This document shows, piece after piece, positions 11,494-23,688 of a stretch of DNA of 64,000 nucleotides; within the stretch, counting starts at the first letter, position 1; the number at the start of each line of letters is the position of its first letter. The position numbers were made by a program, and so were the translations under genes. The notes under the pieces are model-generated. The model had not been told where the DNA came from. It saw nothing but the letters and a program-made list of their open reading frames with translations, and searched no databases. The DNA lies in the NCBI GenBank assembly GCA_963682025.1, contig OY821521.1, positions 55,047,908-55,111,907 on the forward strand, given 5' to 3'. This stretch comes from Cordilura impudica (taxonomy: Eukaryota; Arthropoda; Insecta; Diptera; Scathophagidae).

Positions 11494-13540
11494 TATCGAC
11501 AAATGTACTAAAATAACAGTACCCGACAGTAACAGTACCGACTGTCGGTCGGTGTAATCAATCCAGAACAACGTCTCTGAAACTGAAATATTTCGCCATA
11601 GGATACATTTTTTCGAATCCGAGAATTTTTGGTATAGTAAAAATATCTGAGAACTTAAGCTATAAAATATTTTTTTTTTTCGAATTTGAAGATTTTTGCT
11701 GTAGGAAAATTATATCTAAAGTGGAGAATATTTCTTTCAGGTTAAATAGGCTTAATCCTTAATTTCTTCGAAACGCAGAATTTGAATTTACTGCTTTAGA
11801 TATTTTATTTTTTCGTATTGTTTAAAAAATTATCTTTCTAACATAAATTGAAATTATGGCCATCATCTGCTTCTTTATTTATTGATTATGTTTATTGAAG
11901 TACAAATTTAATAGATTTATTAATGCGAGTTTAAAATATGTACATATTTTGAAATGTCTATAAATCTTTAACACCAGCATAAATATTCTAGTCCAACTAA
12001 CATTAGTCCCTATTGTCGTCACTTTAAATTTGATATATTTCAAATCAAATTTGTTGTTATAAAAATTCATTAAGGAAGTACAGTCCTCTAGCGAAATGTT
12101 CATTTTGACAGTTATGAAAATAAAACCAGAAAACATAGAACTGTCAACACCAGTCAATAATTAATTTCGCTTAACACTTTTGACGAACGCACAAGGGTCT
12201 ACTACGAGAATATGTTACGTTTCGAGAGCATCTGGAAAATAAATTAAATTTTCGTATTATTCTTTCTAAATGAAAATGAACAACAAAATTCTCAAAATAT
12301 AGTTTACCATTCATCATCATAAGCACGCCTTAATATAATATGAACAATTTACAAACAATACGAGATTATACATTAACAATGATTGACACACATTTTATGT
12401 TTCATCTATTGAACGAACGATTTGGATGGTCTTTTAGTAAAACATTAACCATTTGATCCTCTACTTTTCAAAATGTAAATTTAGCTATGATTGTAATTAA
12501 AATTGAAAGATTTTTTTTATGCGAGTTCATACAGTAGGTATTTTTTTTTTTTTTTTGAAATCATAAATAATTTGTTGATTTTGTTTGGTTTTTAGAAATA
12601 TTCGTATTATATTAAGGGAGTGTGAAATCTACACATGTCATTTTTGTTGCAACTCTGTTAAAAGAATGAGTATTAGAAATTTTGCCTTTTTAATGAAGGG
12701 GTGCGTCTTATACTTGAACATATATAATGATATTGTTAAATCAATATATATTCGAAATTAATTTTGAAAATCTGTTTTGGTCACATATTCACATTCAGAT
12801 TCACATTCACATATTTCATTATGTCATAAGAAGTAATAAATATTTTAATTTCGAATTGAAAAATAGGCGTAACATAAATATTTATTGATACTTTAATTAA
12901 AAACAAAATATGCATATATTAAATTGTTATTGAACATGTAAATTTGTATCAAATAAGGGAGATAAAACGAGCCTCAAATTGAAAATTTATTTATGGAAAG
13001 AGAAAAAAAATACATTGAGAAACCCACTTTTTCTTAATGTTTGTATGTATTAACGTTAGTACTTACAAATGAAAATAACACTGTGCGACAGAAAAAGTAC
13101 CTGGGATGCGATACTTTTTTTCTGGTAGGTCTTGAAATTTGCGAAACATCTCGAAAATCTTGAGTTACGGGTAAAAAACCGGGTTTACGGCCCTTTTGCA
13201 CATATAAGCCAGTAACATTGATGGATATCAACCAATTCTGAATTTATCAGCGGATTTAGAGAGAAGAAACTGAGGACTTTCGAAGATATTAACATGATAT
13301 TTAAGTAATATTGAGACATCTGTGCGTATTCCTCCAGCAAACTCATTAAAAATGTCTATTTTTCAACTTTAGAGTTGCTTTTACAAATTTTTTTTGATGT
13401 GTAAGCATCTATACCCGCAGGGGGGTAAACTTCTATTTCACAATACAATCACAAAAACAGCGTAACCTGTGAGCCGTAAGGCAAAATTGGTGCGACTTAT
13501 GATTGTATTGGTGAAAAAATATGATATGTAATAACCTGTT
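11494..13540. other. spacer, nothing recognised
   Basis: AT-rich with a T-run at 12541-12556. Near 13441-13511 a short inverted pair (ACAATACAATCA and TGATTGTATTG) brackets about 50 bp, which is too small to classify. No gene seen. Confidence 0.45.
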
Positions 13541-13945
13541 TGAAAATGAAAAATGAAAAATAAAAAATAAAAAATTAAAAATTAAAAAAGAAAAATGAAA
13601 CATAAAAATTAAAAATAAAAATTAAAAATAGAAATGAAAAATGAAAAATGAAAAATGAAAAATGAAAAATAAAAATTATAAAATGAAAAATGAAAAATCA
13701 AAAAGGAAAAACGAAAAATGAAAAATGAAAACTGAAAAATGAAAAATGAAAAATAAAAAAGGAAAAATAACAAATAAAAAATGAAAAATAAAAAGTGAAA
13801 AATGAAAATTAAAAATGAAAAATTAAAAATAAAAAATGAAAAATAAAAAATGAAAAATAAAAATTATAAAATGAAAAATCAAAAATGAAAAATGAAAATT
13901 AAAAATGAAAAATGAAAAAAGAAAAATAAAAAATGAAAAACGAAA
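13541..13945. repeat. A-rich minisatellite, units of about 7-8 bp
   Basis: About 400 bp of AAAAATG/AAAAATA/AAAAAT-type units in tandem with irregular single-base changes. There are no T-rich blocks on this strand and no open frame. Confidence 0.9.
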
Positions 13946-14204
13946 AATTAAATATTAACCGTTTGAAATAATAAATAACAATAAATATTTTTATATTAGC
14001 AGAGCCCCTGCAGTTGATTGCTATAAATGATACATAGATCACGCTTTCTGTTTGGTTTTAAAAAAGTGCCATAAAAAAATCTTTAATTACTAGATGTTTA
14101 CACATCTCCCATACTATTTTTATTTAAGAACCGTATAATTTATGAATTTATTATAAAAGTATGTTTTTGGTTAAAAAAAATCCGTAAAAAATTTACTGAG
14201 TTAT

Positions 14205-15180
14205 TAAAATTTTAATATATGCGAGATTTCATGTCAAGTGCACCAACTTTTGAAACCGATATCTTCCGATGGGGATGAAATTTGCACCAAGGTTAGTCCT
14301 ATTGGATAGAAGTTTACACACAATTTTTCAACAAGATCGGTCCAGATCTCTCTGAGTTAGAGGGATCAAAATTTAACATTTTGGCCAAACAGGTGTTTTT
14401 TCTCATCTATGTAACTTATTACCTATTGTTCTACTGTGTGAGTTCCGCTGCTTTCTGCCAAAACGCAATGTTTTGGCCTCATTTGGGTTAATTTCGTGAA
14501 GCCAATTCTAACATCCTCGTGTTCAGATTGAAATGTTGCAAATAACTCTTTCAGGTTACAGATAACCATTCTCTTCTGTTATGTTATGAAGGTATGTTAC
14601 ATACCTTCGGAAAGGTTAATTTGTCTAGTTTCTCAGTATAAGTTTTATTTGTAAGGTTTTACACACAAATAGGAAAAAATTCAAAATAGTGCATTTGTGA
14701 AAAATTGAAAAACCGTTGTCTTGAGTTACAAAACATTTATTTTGATAGATATCTCACTCCCATCCCACTAAGCGACCAAAAAGCTCTTAAAGGAAAAATC
14801 CTAAGCTTTCTTATGAAACAAAAAAAAATGCCCTTTTTGAAAAAAAGGCAAAAATGCTTTAATTTAACAAAAAAAGTCAAAAAAAATTTTTTTTTTAAGT
14901 ATTTCTTTCCGAAATATTGAAGAAATAGCTATCTAAACTATTTGGGAGAAAATTTTCTAAGAACAATAGGTAATAAGTTACATGGATAAGAAAAAACACC
15001 TGTTTGGCCAAAATGTCAAATTTTGATCCCCTCTGGACCGATCTTATTGAAAAATTGTGCCTAAACTACAATCCAATAGGACTAACGTTGGTGCAAATTT
15101 CATCCCGATCGGAAGACATCGGTTTAAAAAGTTGGTGCACTTGACATGAAACTCCTCATATACAAAATTTTGGAATAAAT
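14205..15180. mobile_element. foldback element with ~215-bp inverted arms
   Basis: The arm at 14216-14435 (starting ATATATGCGAGATTTCATGT and passing through GGCCAAACAGGTGTTTTTTC to ACCTATTGTTCTA) is repeated in inverted orientation at 14957-15170. The arms match nearly throughout with small differences. The 520-bp centre is non-coding. Arms of this length fit a foldback/MULE-like non-autonomous element. No target duplication was resolved. Confidence 0.8.
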
Positions 15181-15389
15181 ACAATTTGAAATCCTCGGGT
15201 CGCGATTTCAGCAGTGGAATTTGGTGGAAAAAGATGTTCGTGTAATATCTTGTTGAAGTAGTGACAGGACTGAGTTTTTTGAAGAAAGTTTTAAGACTGA
15301 TGAAAATGGCAATAACACATATTGTGTATTGCGCCCAAACTAATTTGGGCATTAAATCACAATTATAAGGCAGATGCATGGGGACTTTT

Positions 15390-16147
15390 TATACCCTATA
15401 CCACTATGTGGTTTGGGTATAATGACTTTGTGCTGCTGTTTGTAGCTGCCAAAAATGTTTGACCCAGACCCATCGTTTATTATACCGATCTACTCAGGAT
15501 CACTTTCTGAGGCGATTTAGCGGTGTCCGTCCGTCCGTTTGTCCGTCCGTCTGTGTGTCCATGTAAACCTTGTAATCAAAGACAGGTCGCAAATATGAAT
15601 ATATTTTGATGAAATTTGAAATTGGTGAAATTCGCTATTGAAATTGGTGAAATTCGGTCCATGTTCAGATCTAGTCTCCATACAAATGACCCCTATGAAA
15701 TCGACATAAATTGCCATAAGATCCAAATTATTATATAGATCTCAGCCAAATTGGGTTTCTATGTGTTTATTATATCCATTAATCAGTAGTCCAAAAATAA
15801 TCCCTATAGGACAATTCTTAGTCATAGGACCCATATAGAGCTGCTTCCTGATCTTCTCTTAAATCTATCAAAAAATAAAAATATTGCACAGATTTTTCTC
15901 AAATTCGGTTTGTATATATTTTTTTTTAAATATAAGCGACTATACCAAATATGATCAGGATCGGTCCATTTTTCGACCTAGTCCCCATATTAATATAGCA
16001 GTTGATAACTTTTTCATATCTGCAGCCAAAAAAATTAATAACAATGTCACTTAAATTTGGTTTATGCTTATTTTCTATATCCAATTAGTTGGACCGAAGA
16101 GGGTCTCTAAACCATGGTATAGGGTATCGTATAATTTTCTTACTTCT
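15390..16147 (+). repeat. GTCC element
   Basis: Begins with the TATACCCTATACCAC end and carries GTCCGTCCGTTTGTCC at 15525-15557; it ends ATAATTTTCTTACTTCTT. The 18-bp palindrome before the 3' end is missing here, having been replaced by GGGTATCGTATAATTTTC. Confidence 0.85.
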
Positions 16148-16197
16148 TACTGATGCTTCATGTAAAAGTACGTATTCTTTAAATAAGTTAATTTTTA

Positions 16198-16416
16198 TTG
16201 GACTTTAATTTTTTATATAAAATCTGTAATGGTGTATATCTTGGCTTGAAAGCTGTTTTATTGCATAATCAAAATCTGTTACCATCAGCTCCAATCGCAT
16301 ATGTGGCTAGCACGGAAGAAACTTATGAAGTGATGAAAAAATACTACGGCTTGTCTACTTTGCCACGCATAAATGGAAAGTCGTCGCTGAAATGGATTGA
16401 TCCTGATCCTTATTAG
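16198..16416 (+). CDS. unidentified open frame, possible exon or gene fragment
   Basis: A 72-codon frame ending in TAG that encodes segments such as NGVYLGLKAVLLHNQNLLPS, STEETYEVMKKYYGL and SSLKWIDPDPY. Its composition is less A+T-rich than its flanks and looks codon-like, unlike the repeat-derived frames around it. I do not recognise the protein. The apparent start codon at 16198 is TTG, so it may be a 3' terminal exon or a pseudogene fragment rather than a whole gene. It is sandwiched between a GTCC element (ends 16147) and a GTCY element that begins right at its stop codon, so the stop itself could be contributed by the repeat. Confidence 0.3.
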   Translation: MDFNFLYKICNGVYLGLKAVLLHNQNLLPSAPIAYVASTEETYEVMKKYYGLSTLPRINGKSSLKWIDPDPY

Positions 16417-16870
16417 AACTCAAGACGATATAACGATGTCCGTCTTTCCATCCATCCGTCTGTTTGTCTGCCTTTTGAAATCACGCAAGTAATTTTTCTT
16501 AAAAAAGCAAATTTTCTTAAAAACTTAATTTTCCAAAAATTTGTCAAAGTACAACAAAAAAACAAAACAAAAGAAGAACCAGAACCACAACTACTCTCCC
16601 TCTACTATATATAAAAATTGTTTAAAAAATGCCTATTTCGCAGTGATATCGTGAAATCCTAAGCACTATTCCGAAGAATTAATTTATCATAAAATGCTAA
16701 GCACCAGTTAAAATGCTTTTCACATGATCCGAAAAAGACAACATCCCTATGGTAAGTCCGTTTTACAAACAGCATCTATTGCCCTTCCTTCCAACAGTGG
16801 TTATGATATTGAGTTTAACACATGGGTGTTACAAATTCAGCACAGGCGAATATAATACTCTTGTTTTTTT
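16415..16870 (+). repeat. GTCY-type element (second subfamily), copy 2
   Basis: Starts with TAGAACTCAAGACGATATAA as in the copy at 9930, then CCGTCTTTCCATCCATCCG, and ends near 16862 with CAGCACAGGCGAATATAATA before CTCTTG. The middle is diverged. Non-coding. Confidence 0.55.
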
Positions 16871-18299
16871 TAATTCAATTTTAATGAAGGAAGACAAATA
16901 AATCCCATGTTTGATCAGAGGCAGTATTTAGCTTTAACTTAATATTAGAACTCTGATATTTTTCATTTCATTTTCATTTCTATTGTTTTGGTAAGTCTTA
17001 ATTTGGTGTTCGTCATCTATCTGTTATTTATTTATTTTTATAAAATTGTTGTGAATGAAGCACCAAATCCATTTAGAAACCTATAAAATATAAAAATAAA
17101 CACATAGTTAACAAAAAAAAAAAAATTAAATTAAATAAAACTCTTCCTCTATAGTCTCGTATGCAGTTGAAAATTTTTAGACTTGTAGTCATTCAGCTCA
17201 AAAATAGAGCATATTAAAAAATCATTAAAAATACAAAAAAAAAAAAAAAAATAATAAAATAAAAAAGAAGTTAAAGTACAACAAGACGCCAGTCTGAGTA
17301 CTTGATGGCTATTTTTGGAATGAATCTACTTATGTGCGAGTATAAAGGATTATCGCAAGTACTTTATCATTTTACTTGTATTGTGGTACTCTACTCGTAA
17401 ATAGCAGCATCACGTTGAATAAATGTACCCGTACTGCACATCAACATTCATTTCAGAACCACAAATATGCACAAAAACAACAGCATAGCAAAAATCTGTG
17501 ATGTAGTTTCTTCGGGATAAATAAAGCACGCAAAACTTTTAAGATTGTAAAAATGTTGCCCTAAGGGTGGGGAGGGAAAAGTATCGTGAAAAACAGAAAC
17601 AAAAACAAAAACATAATATTGTTGTTGTGGACTTTAATCAAATTAACTATAAAAAAAACTATGGAAATGTATAATACAACATATGAACAGAAGGGAATAA
17701 ATCCCTGAAAATAAAAAAGTAATTTGTATTTAATACATTTAATATGCTGTCAGCTTTTTAAAAAGCGACGAAAATGTTTTTAAAGTTCAAAGATTAACAG
17801 CAACAGAAATATTGGATGGAATTATTGTTTTTTTTAAAAGAAAGACCGTCAGTTAATTATCGTACTTGAGATTTTTAGTCCAAATTAAAGGTTTTCGAAA
17901 GAAACGAAAATAGATTGTGGGATTTTTAATAGTCATAATGAAAGCCTACGGTCAAGCTCAAGGACTCGAGCTGCTCGAGCTGAACAAGTAGCTCGAGTAG
18001 TATGAATTTAAGTTATTAAATTATGTTTGAAAGCATGTTTGAAAGCAAGTAAAAAGATAATGTAATTACAGTCGTTTTAAATGGTTCAACTGCTTCGGTA
18101 TCCGATGACAGCTTATCGCCGGACATTTTTATGATTCGAATTCGATAAATCTGCATTAGGGGATACTCACTAGACTGGTCGAAGCTTGTATGGGATTTTA
18201 TTTTTTTTAATTCTTAATATATGCGTTATCTAAAATATAAAGTTTGCTGTCATAAATGATAAATGCTGTCATTTTTTACCTCGATCTGACGTTGCCTTC
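16871..18299. other. spacer, nothing coding
   Basis: AT-rich with A-runs at 17112-17125 and 17231-17251. A CTCGAGCTGCTCGAGCTG cluster at 17964-17998 resembles one at 52735-52808. No gene seen. Confidence 0.45.
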
Positions 18300-18940
18300 T
18301 GGTGCCTAGTGACGCCCAAAGTACCCGAAGTGTGTTTATATGGGAAAATATGACTTATTGCAGATTTTACGACAATTTCGTTCTACAGTTAAAGTTTTTC
18401 GACGAGTTGTTATATGAATCGATATCAGTACTAAATTATCTTTTTAAAAAGCTATATAGCTTCAAAATCGAATAAAAACTCGCCAAGTAATAGCAAATGT
18501 CCCAGACCACTTTTGTGCCATAAAACATTAGGTCGTGAAATTTGACGGAAACTTTTTCACCTTTAAGAAATTCATTAAAGCCATCACTTTTTTTTGTATC
18601 TATACCTATAAGTACTCAGACATGAAGTTTTGTTTTATTACCACGTTGTTAACTTATTGCGCAACTCCTTTTTTAAGTTTTAAACCGATAACCGCCTAAT
18701 TCGACTTAAGAACGATTTGAGTTATGTATGCTATCATATTCTACTAAAAACGCTTTATATTTACGTGACCTGACCTGACCTAAGTCGCAATAAAGCCACA
18801 TTAGATTTATATAAAAATAGCTATTTTTCTCGAAAGCATGATTTTCGAGTTAGGCGGTTATTGCTTATGACCACAGATTTTACTTAATTGCCTAGGGTTT
18901 CGGGAAAAAAAGTGATATGACCCCAAAAATTTTTAGATGT
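18300..18940 (+). repeat. hAT-like non-autonomous element, internal fragment
   Basis: Shares its body with the complete copy at 45787-46770: AAAACTCGCCAAG, CCAGACCACTTTTGT, AAGTACTCAGACATGAAG and TTATTACCACGTTGTTAAC all occur in order, as does GCCTAGGGTTTCGG near the end. Neither terminal inverted repeat is preserved. Non-coding. Confidence 0.75.
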
Positions 18941-19670
18941 GACGCTTAAAATATAATAACGAAATGTGCAAATCTGCCGTTCTAACAATTTGGGATAAAT
19001 CGAACAACGTGGGCAAACTACTAATTAAAAACACCTCGGCTTGTTTCCATACATGTTTGACAGTCCATATATGTTTGATATCATTTAAAAAAAGTTAAAT
19101 CTTAAAGTATTCTGAAAATAACTGTGGAGTAGGCTAACTAACTAGGCTACTACTAGAAAAAGATCAGCCGCTTTCCTCTCAAATGTATGAAAATATGTTC
19201 TTCGTATATGTTTGATGTTTACACATAAAAAAATTACAACTCATTTGTCATAGTAAATATCATTTTAGTAAATACAATTTTTTAATTGATTTTGTTAATA
19301 TAATAAATATTTTTTTTTAATTTAAATGATTAAGACTCAACAATTTTTTTTAACAACGGGTTGTTAACAAGCCCCAATTATATTTTAATACTGGGTTCGT
19401 CATATTGAGTAATTATATTGTTGCTAGCTAATCATATTTTCTAAAGTGGATTTGTCATATTAGAAAAAAAAAATTGTTACCAATTACACAATTTCTTAAT
19501 TTTTGTATAATGAAAAAATAAAATTAAATTTAATTTCTTTTAAATATTTTTTCTAATTAAAAATAATATAGAACAACTGATTATATTAAAAATCATATTA
19601 AACATTATTTTTAAATGAGTTAAAATTTTAAAATATTTTAAGCTTTGACCCACTCAAATATTAATATTAA
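18941..19670. other. spacer, nothing recognised
   Basis: AT-rich, no gene or repeat match supported. Confidence 0.4.
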
Positions 19671-20037
19671 CTAGCAGATTCCAGCGATCGAAATTCGAGA
19701 GCAATTTCTAGGCAGCTTTATTTTTCAACTTAGCCAATTCACAAACCAACACTTTTATGATTTATTGTTATTGTGAATGAAGATAACAAAATCATAAACA
19801 AACACATTAACAAATTTAATAAAACACACATAGCATATGTATAAGTTTATCTATGTGTTAGTAGCAACTTTAAATGCAATTTACTCAAAATAAAGGAAAA
19901 AATTTAAAAATCTGTATATCTGCAAAACGGCTAAAAAGAAATACCTTTCAAATAATATACGTTTGGTCAAAATTTGGATAAAACGGTAGAACAAAACATC
20001 GGTCACAATAAATCGCCTAGCCTATTAATATTATAGA
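19671..20037 (-). mobile_element. non-autonomous Helitron, copy 2
   Basis: Minus-strand TCTATAATATTAATAGGC start and CTAG end, A before and T after on the insertion site. The terminal palindrome is partly decayed (CGATCGAAATTCGAG). It is 367 bp, close to the other copies. Confidence 0.85.
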
Positions 20038-20253
20038 TTAATACATTGGTATTTAAATTAGTTTGAAGTTTTTACTGTTCAAAAAGCGCATTCATATATG
20101 GAGCGTTAAAATTAAATTTTGCATCGTTTTCTTCGGAATATCTTAGGCTCTAAAAAATATTTATTATTTTGAATATTTTGATAATTCTAAGTATTTGTGT
20201 TTACCTTCGTACAAGGATAAAATTTTTCGAAAATGTATTATGTTTCATATATT

Positions 20254-20996
20254 TTTATACCCTATACCACTATGTGGTCAAGGTATAATGACCTAGTGCT
20301 AATGTTTTTAACTATCAAAAATATTTAGACTGAGAGTCGATTTCTGAATCGATTTAGCGATGTTCCTCCGCCCGGCTGTGTGGCCATGTAACCTTGTAAT
20401 CAAAGTATAGGTCGCAGATGTGAATATATATTGATGAAATTTAGTGTATGAGCTTCTATCGTTCATAGGATGACCACTATTGAAATTGGTGAAAATCGGT
20501 GGATGTTCAGATCTAGTCCCGATTCAAATGACCCCGGTGAAAACGCCCTAATTTTCCATAAGATCTCAATTATCCTATCGATCTCATTGAAATTGGGTTT
20601 GTGTATGTTTGTTACATCCATTAATCAGTAGTACAAAAGAAAACCCGTATTAGAAAATTCTTAGTCGTAACCCCCATATGAAGCTGCTTCCTGATCTTCA
20701 CTTAATCCTACCAAAAACAAAAAAATTGCCCAGATTTTTCTCAAATTTGGTTTGTATACGTTTTTGCAAAAAAGAAGTGACTTTACCAAATATGGTCAGG
20801 ATCCCCATATAAATATAGCATCTGCTATGAACTTTTACTGATCTGCTGGCAAAAATAAAAGATAATAAAATTCCACTCAGATTTAGTTTATGCTTCTTTT
20901 CCACACCCAAATAGTTGGACGTAAGACTAATTCTCTAAATGCATGGTGTAGAGTATTGCATAGTAGATCTAGACCGACTATAATTTTCTTACTTGT
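20254..20996 (+). repeat. GTCC element, diverged copy
   Basis: Has both characteristic ends (TATACCCTATACCAC at 20257 and AGACCGACTATAATTTTC...ACTTG at 20970-20995). The GTCC run is reduced to CCTCCGCCCGGC at 20365, so this is an older copy. Confidence 0.85.
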
Positions 20997-21159
20997 TTTT
21001 TCATATATATCTGTAGTGAAATTAGCTGATCTTTTTCGAGTAAAATTTGACCGTCACTGAAATTTTTCTTGGTATAATTTGAAATCTTAACGAAATAATG
21101 TCCATAAATCGAAAAATATAAATTTTTAAAAAGTCGTCAAGGAAAAATTTCAGTAAAAT

Positions 21160-22560
21160 AACATTAAACTTGAATTACGGCTGGTGCTGAAATGCTGTTC
21201 GACGCTAGCTAGTCCATTGGCCAACCTTTTCAGCCTTTCGTATTGTGCGGGAGTCTTTTCCTCTTGGTGCAAAGTTGCTAATGTCCAACCAATCCCTAAA
21301 AAGGGTGAGGCTACTAACCCTGAAAATTACGGTCCGATTGCAATCTGCTCTGCGCTCTCAAAGGTCATGGAGAGCATGATAAATTTCCATCTTGTCAACT
21401 ACCTAGAGGCCAACTCACTTCTTAATGATAGACAATATGGCTTCCGTAAAAATCGTTCTACGGAAGACCTGTTAGCTCTTCTTTCTGAGCGATGGAGTCG
21501 ATCCATTTACAATTTTGGTGAAAGTAAAGTGGTTGCTCTGGATATTTCTAAGGCGTTCGATCGCGTGTGGAATGGTGCATTGATATCAAAGCTTATTGCA
21601 TTTGGGGTCGGTATTGACTTCTCTCGAATTATATCGAGTTTTCTCAGAGACCGCACAATACGTGTTGTTATTGATGGGTTCTCATCTAATAAGTTTCAGC
21701 TTAATACAGGGGTACTCCAAGGTTCTGTTCTTTCTCCTTCTCTTTTCCTTATCTTTCTGTAGGACCTTATTGGTCAAACTTTAATTCTATATACTCTTTG
21801 GCAGATTACAGCACCATTTGTTATTCATTTTTCTTTAATTCTAGGCCAGGAGGAGGTGGACAATGAATGACACACTCAATCAAGACCTGTTAACAATCCC
21901 CGAGTGGGGTAAAGCGAATAGGGTTGATTTTAATGCGCAGAAGACTCAATGTTGTTTGTTGACCCATAGGGCCATGCATTCAACAAAGTCATCTGTATAT
22001 ATGGGCGGTATATGTATTGAGGAATTGGATACTTTTGATGTTCTAGTTATGAGAATTAAATGTGATGTTCAAGTGTCTTGGTTTTCTAAAACGGTGCAAA
22101 AATTACTTCACTCCTTCTGATCTCCTTAATATCTTTATCACTTACATCCGATCGAAAATTGAATACAACTCCCATATATGGGCATTAGCTTCGAAGTGTA
22201 TTTTGGAGCTACTAGACCGTGTACAAAGGAGGGCGTTGATGCTCATTACCGACAATAGGATATCCAACTCTATTGAATCGTTGAAACATCGCCGAAATGT
22301 GGGTTGTGTAACACTGTTCTATAGATAATACCATGGGGAAATAAATAAATAAATGTTCTTCTGAGATTAGCGAACTTATTCCACGTGTCCGAGTTTCAGT
22401 TCGCTCAATCCGCTTCTCTAGTAGATCACATCCGTTTGTAGTCTACTGTCCAGTTGAACGCATAACAGAGAGAATTCGTGTATCAGTCGAACTAGGCGTA
22501 TGTGGAATAAACTTCCCGCACAAGTCTTTCCTGACAGTTACAATCTAATAAAATTAAAGT
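21160..22560 (+). pseudogene. jockey-type LINE reverse transcriptase, 5'-truncated
   Basis: The frame at 21184-21762 holds RT domain blocks in order: VQPIPKKGEATNPENYGPIA, ICSALSKVMES, GFRKNRSTEDLLALLSERW, VVALDISKAFDRVWN (first catalytic Asp region) and NTGVLQGSVLSPSLFLIFL. A stop follows, and the YADD-box region survives only as degraded LADYSTIC-like text near 21800. Downstream, 21863-22328 continues in two other frames with the thumb/C-terminal region (DLLNIFITYIRSKIEYNSHI, LDRVQRRALMLI), and weak similarity runs to about 22560. The endonuclease domain, gag-like ORF1 and poly-A tail are missing. The clade assignment (jockey-like) comes from motif style and needs a search. It cannot be active. 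Confidence 0.8.
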
Positions 22561-23688
22561 CAAATATCCACAAACACTACTCCCTTTTTCCTCCTTCCCA
22601 TAACCCATTTTCCTGAAATCAAAACAATGCACTGCATTTGTAGGAGATATCCCCTGAGTGTTGGTTATCAAAAAAAAAAAATAAATAAAATTTACCAAAA
22701 TTTGTATAGGTAGTGTGTGATCTTTCAACAGCACAATTATTGTCCGTTCGCATTGAAATGTCAGTCCTATAAGAGTCCTGGATCGCTACATCAGCGAGGC
22801 ATAAATATTTTCTCTGTAGCATACCTTCCCGTCTACGTTTTTTCTTTGTTTTTGTATTTTGGGGATTACCATTAATTTGTTTGTAAATCCATACACACAC
22901 GTAGTTTTCTTTTTAGATACCCTCAGTAATTAGTGGTTTTATGTAAAGACTGCATGTAAAGATATTAATCATGTTTTTGTTTTCCATTTTCAAAACAACT
23001 GGTGACATAAGGTGATCATATGTTTAAACTGACATCACATTTTTATTTGTAAATTTAAAATTTTAAGCAATGTTTTCAAACACACGAACGAGTGGCAGTT
23101 GTTTCACTCTTCGATTAGAAAATTAAGTTAAAAAATCCAATGTCTGCTATTTGTACATTAATACGAGTATTGTACAACAGAATTAATGAAGCTGTCATCA
23201 TATGGATCTAATGGATAAATATGAAGTAAAGTCATGCACAAATATACATGCTCTTGGTATGTGATCACTTCCTTATTTAGTGAAAACGAAACATAAATAC
23301 AAAACACACATATTCGCTATTTGTTAGCTTTTACAGCGATGATTGTTTTAAAAAATTATTTTCAAAAATCAATTGAAATTAATCCAACATTTGTACCGTT
23401 AGTTTGCTAATATTCTATCGATTTCAATTACGAAAGACCAATGTTGTTATTAAGAAAATTCACTTTAAAAATACTTATTCAAACATTTATGTCTTTAGTA
23501 TTGGACATATTTGGGAAGTGTTACTAAACCGAAATCAGTAAAAGTGACTTGTAAATAAAAAAATATGAAAAAATATATATATATATTTGTCGATTTTATA
23601 TCAGAACTAATAAAAGTGTTTTATCAGATAGGCTACAGAATACTTCAAAGCTGCCCAGCAAAAACAGAGCTACCAAAGAAGTGAAATA
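22561..23688. other. spacer, nothing recognised
   Basis: AT-rich and without coding signal. An A-run at 22670-22687 could be a LINE tail, but it is not adjacent to the coding remnant. Confidence 0.4.

Noticed and set aside
13541..13945. Regular short repeats as a possible CRISPR-like array
   Set aside because: No distinct spacers, and units of 7-8 bp; it is an ordinary minisatellite in a eukaryote.
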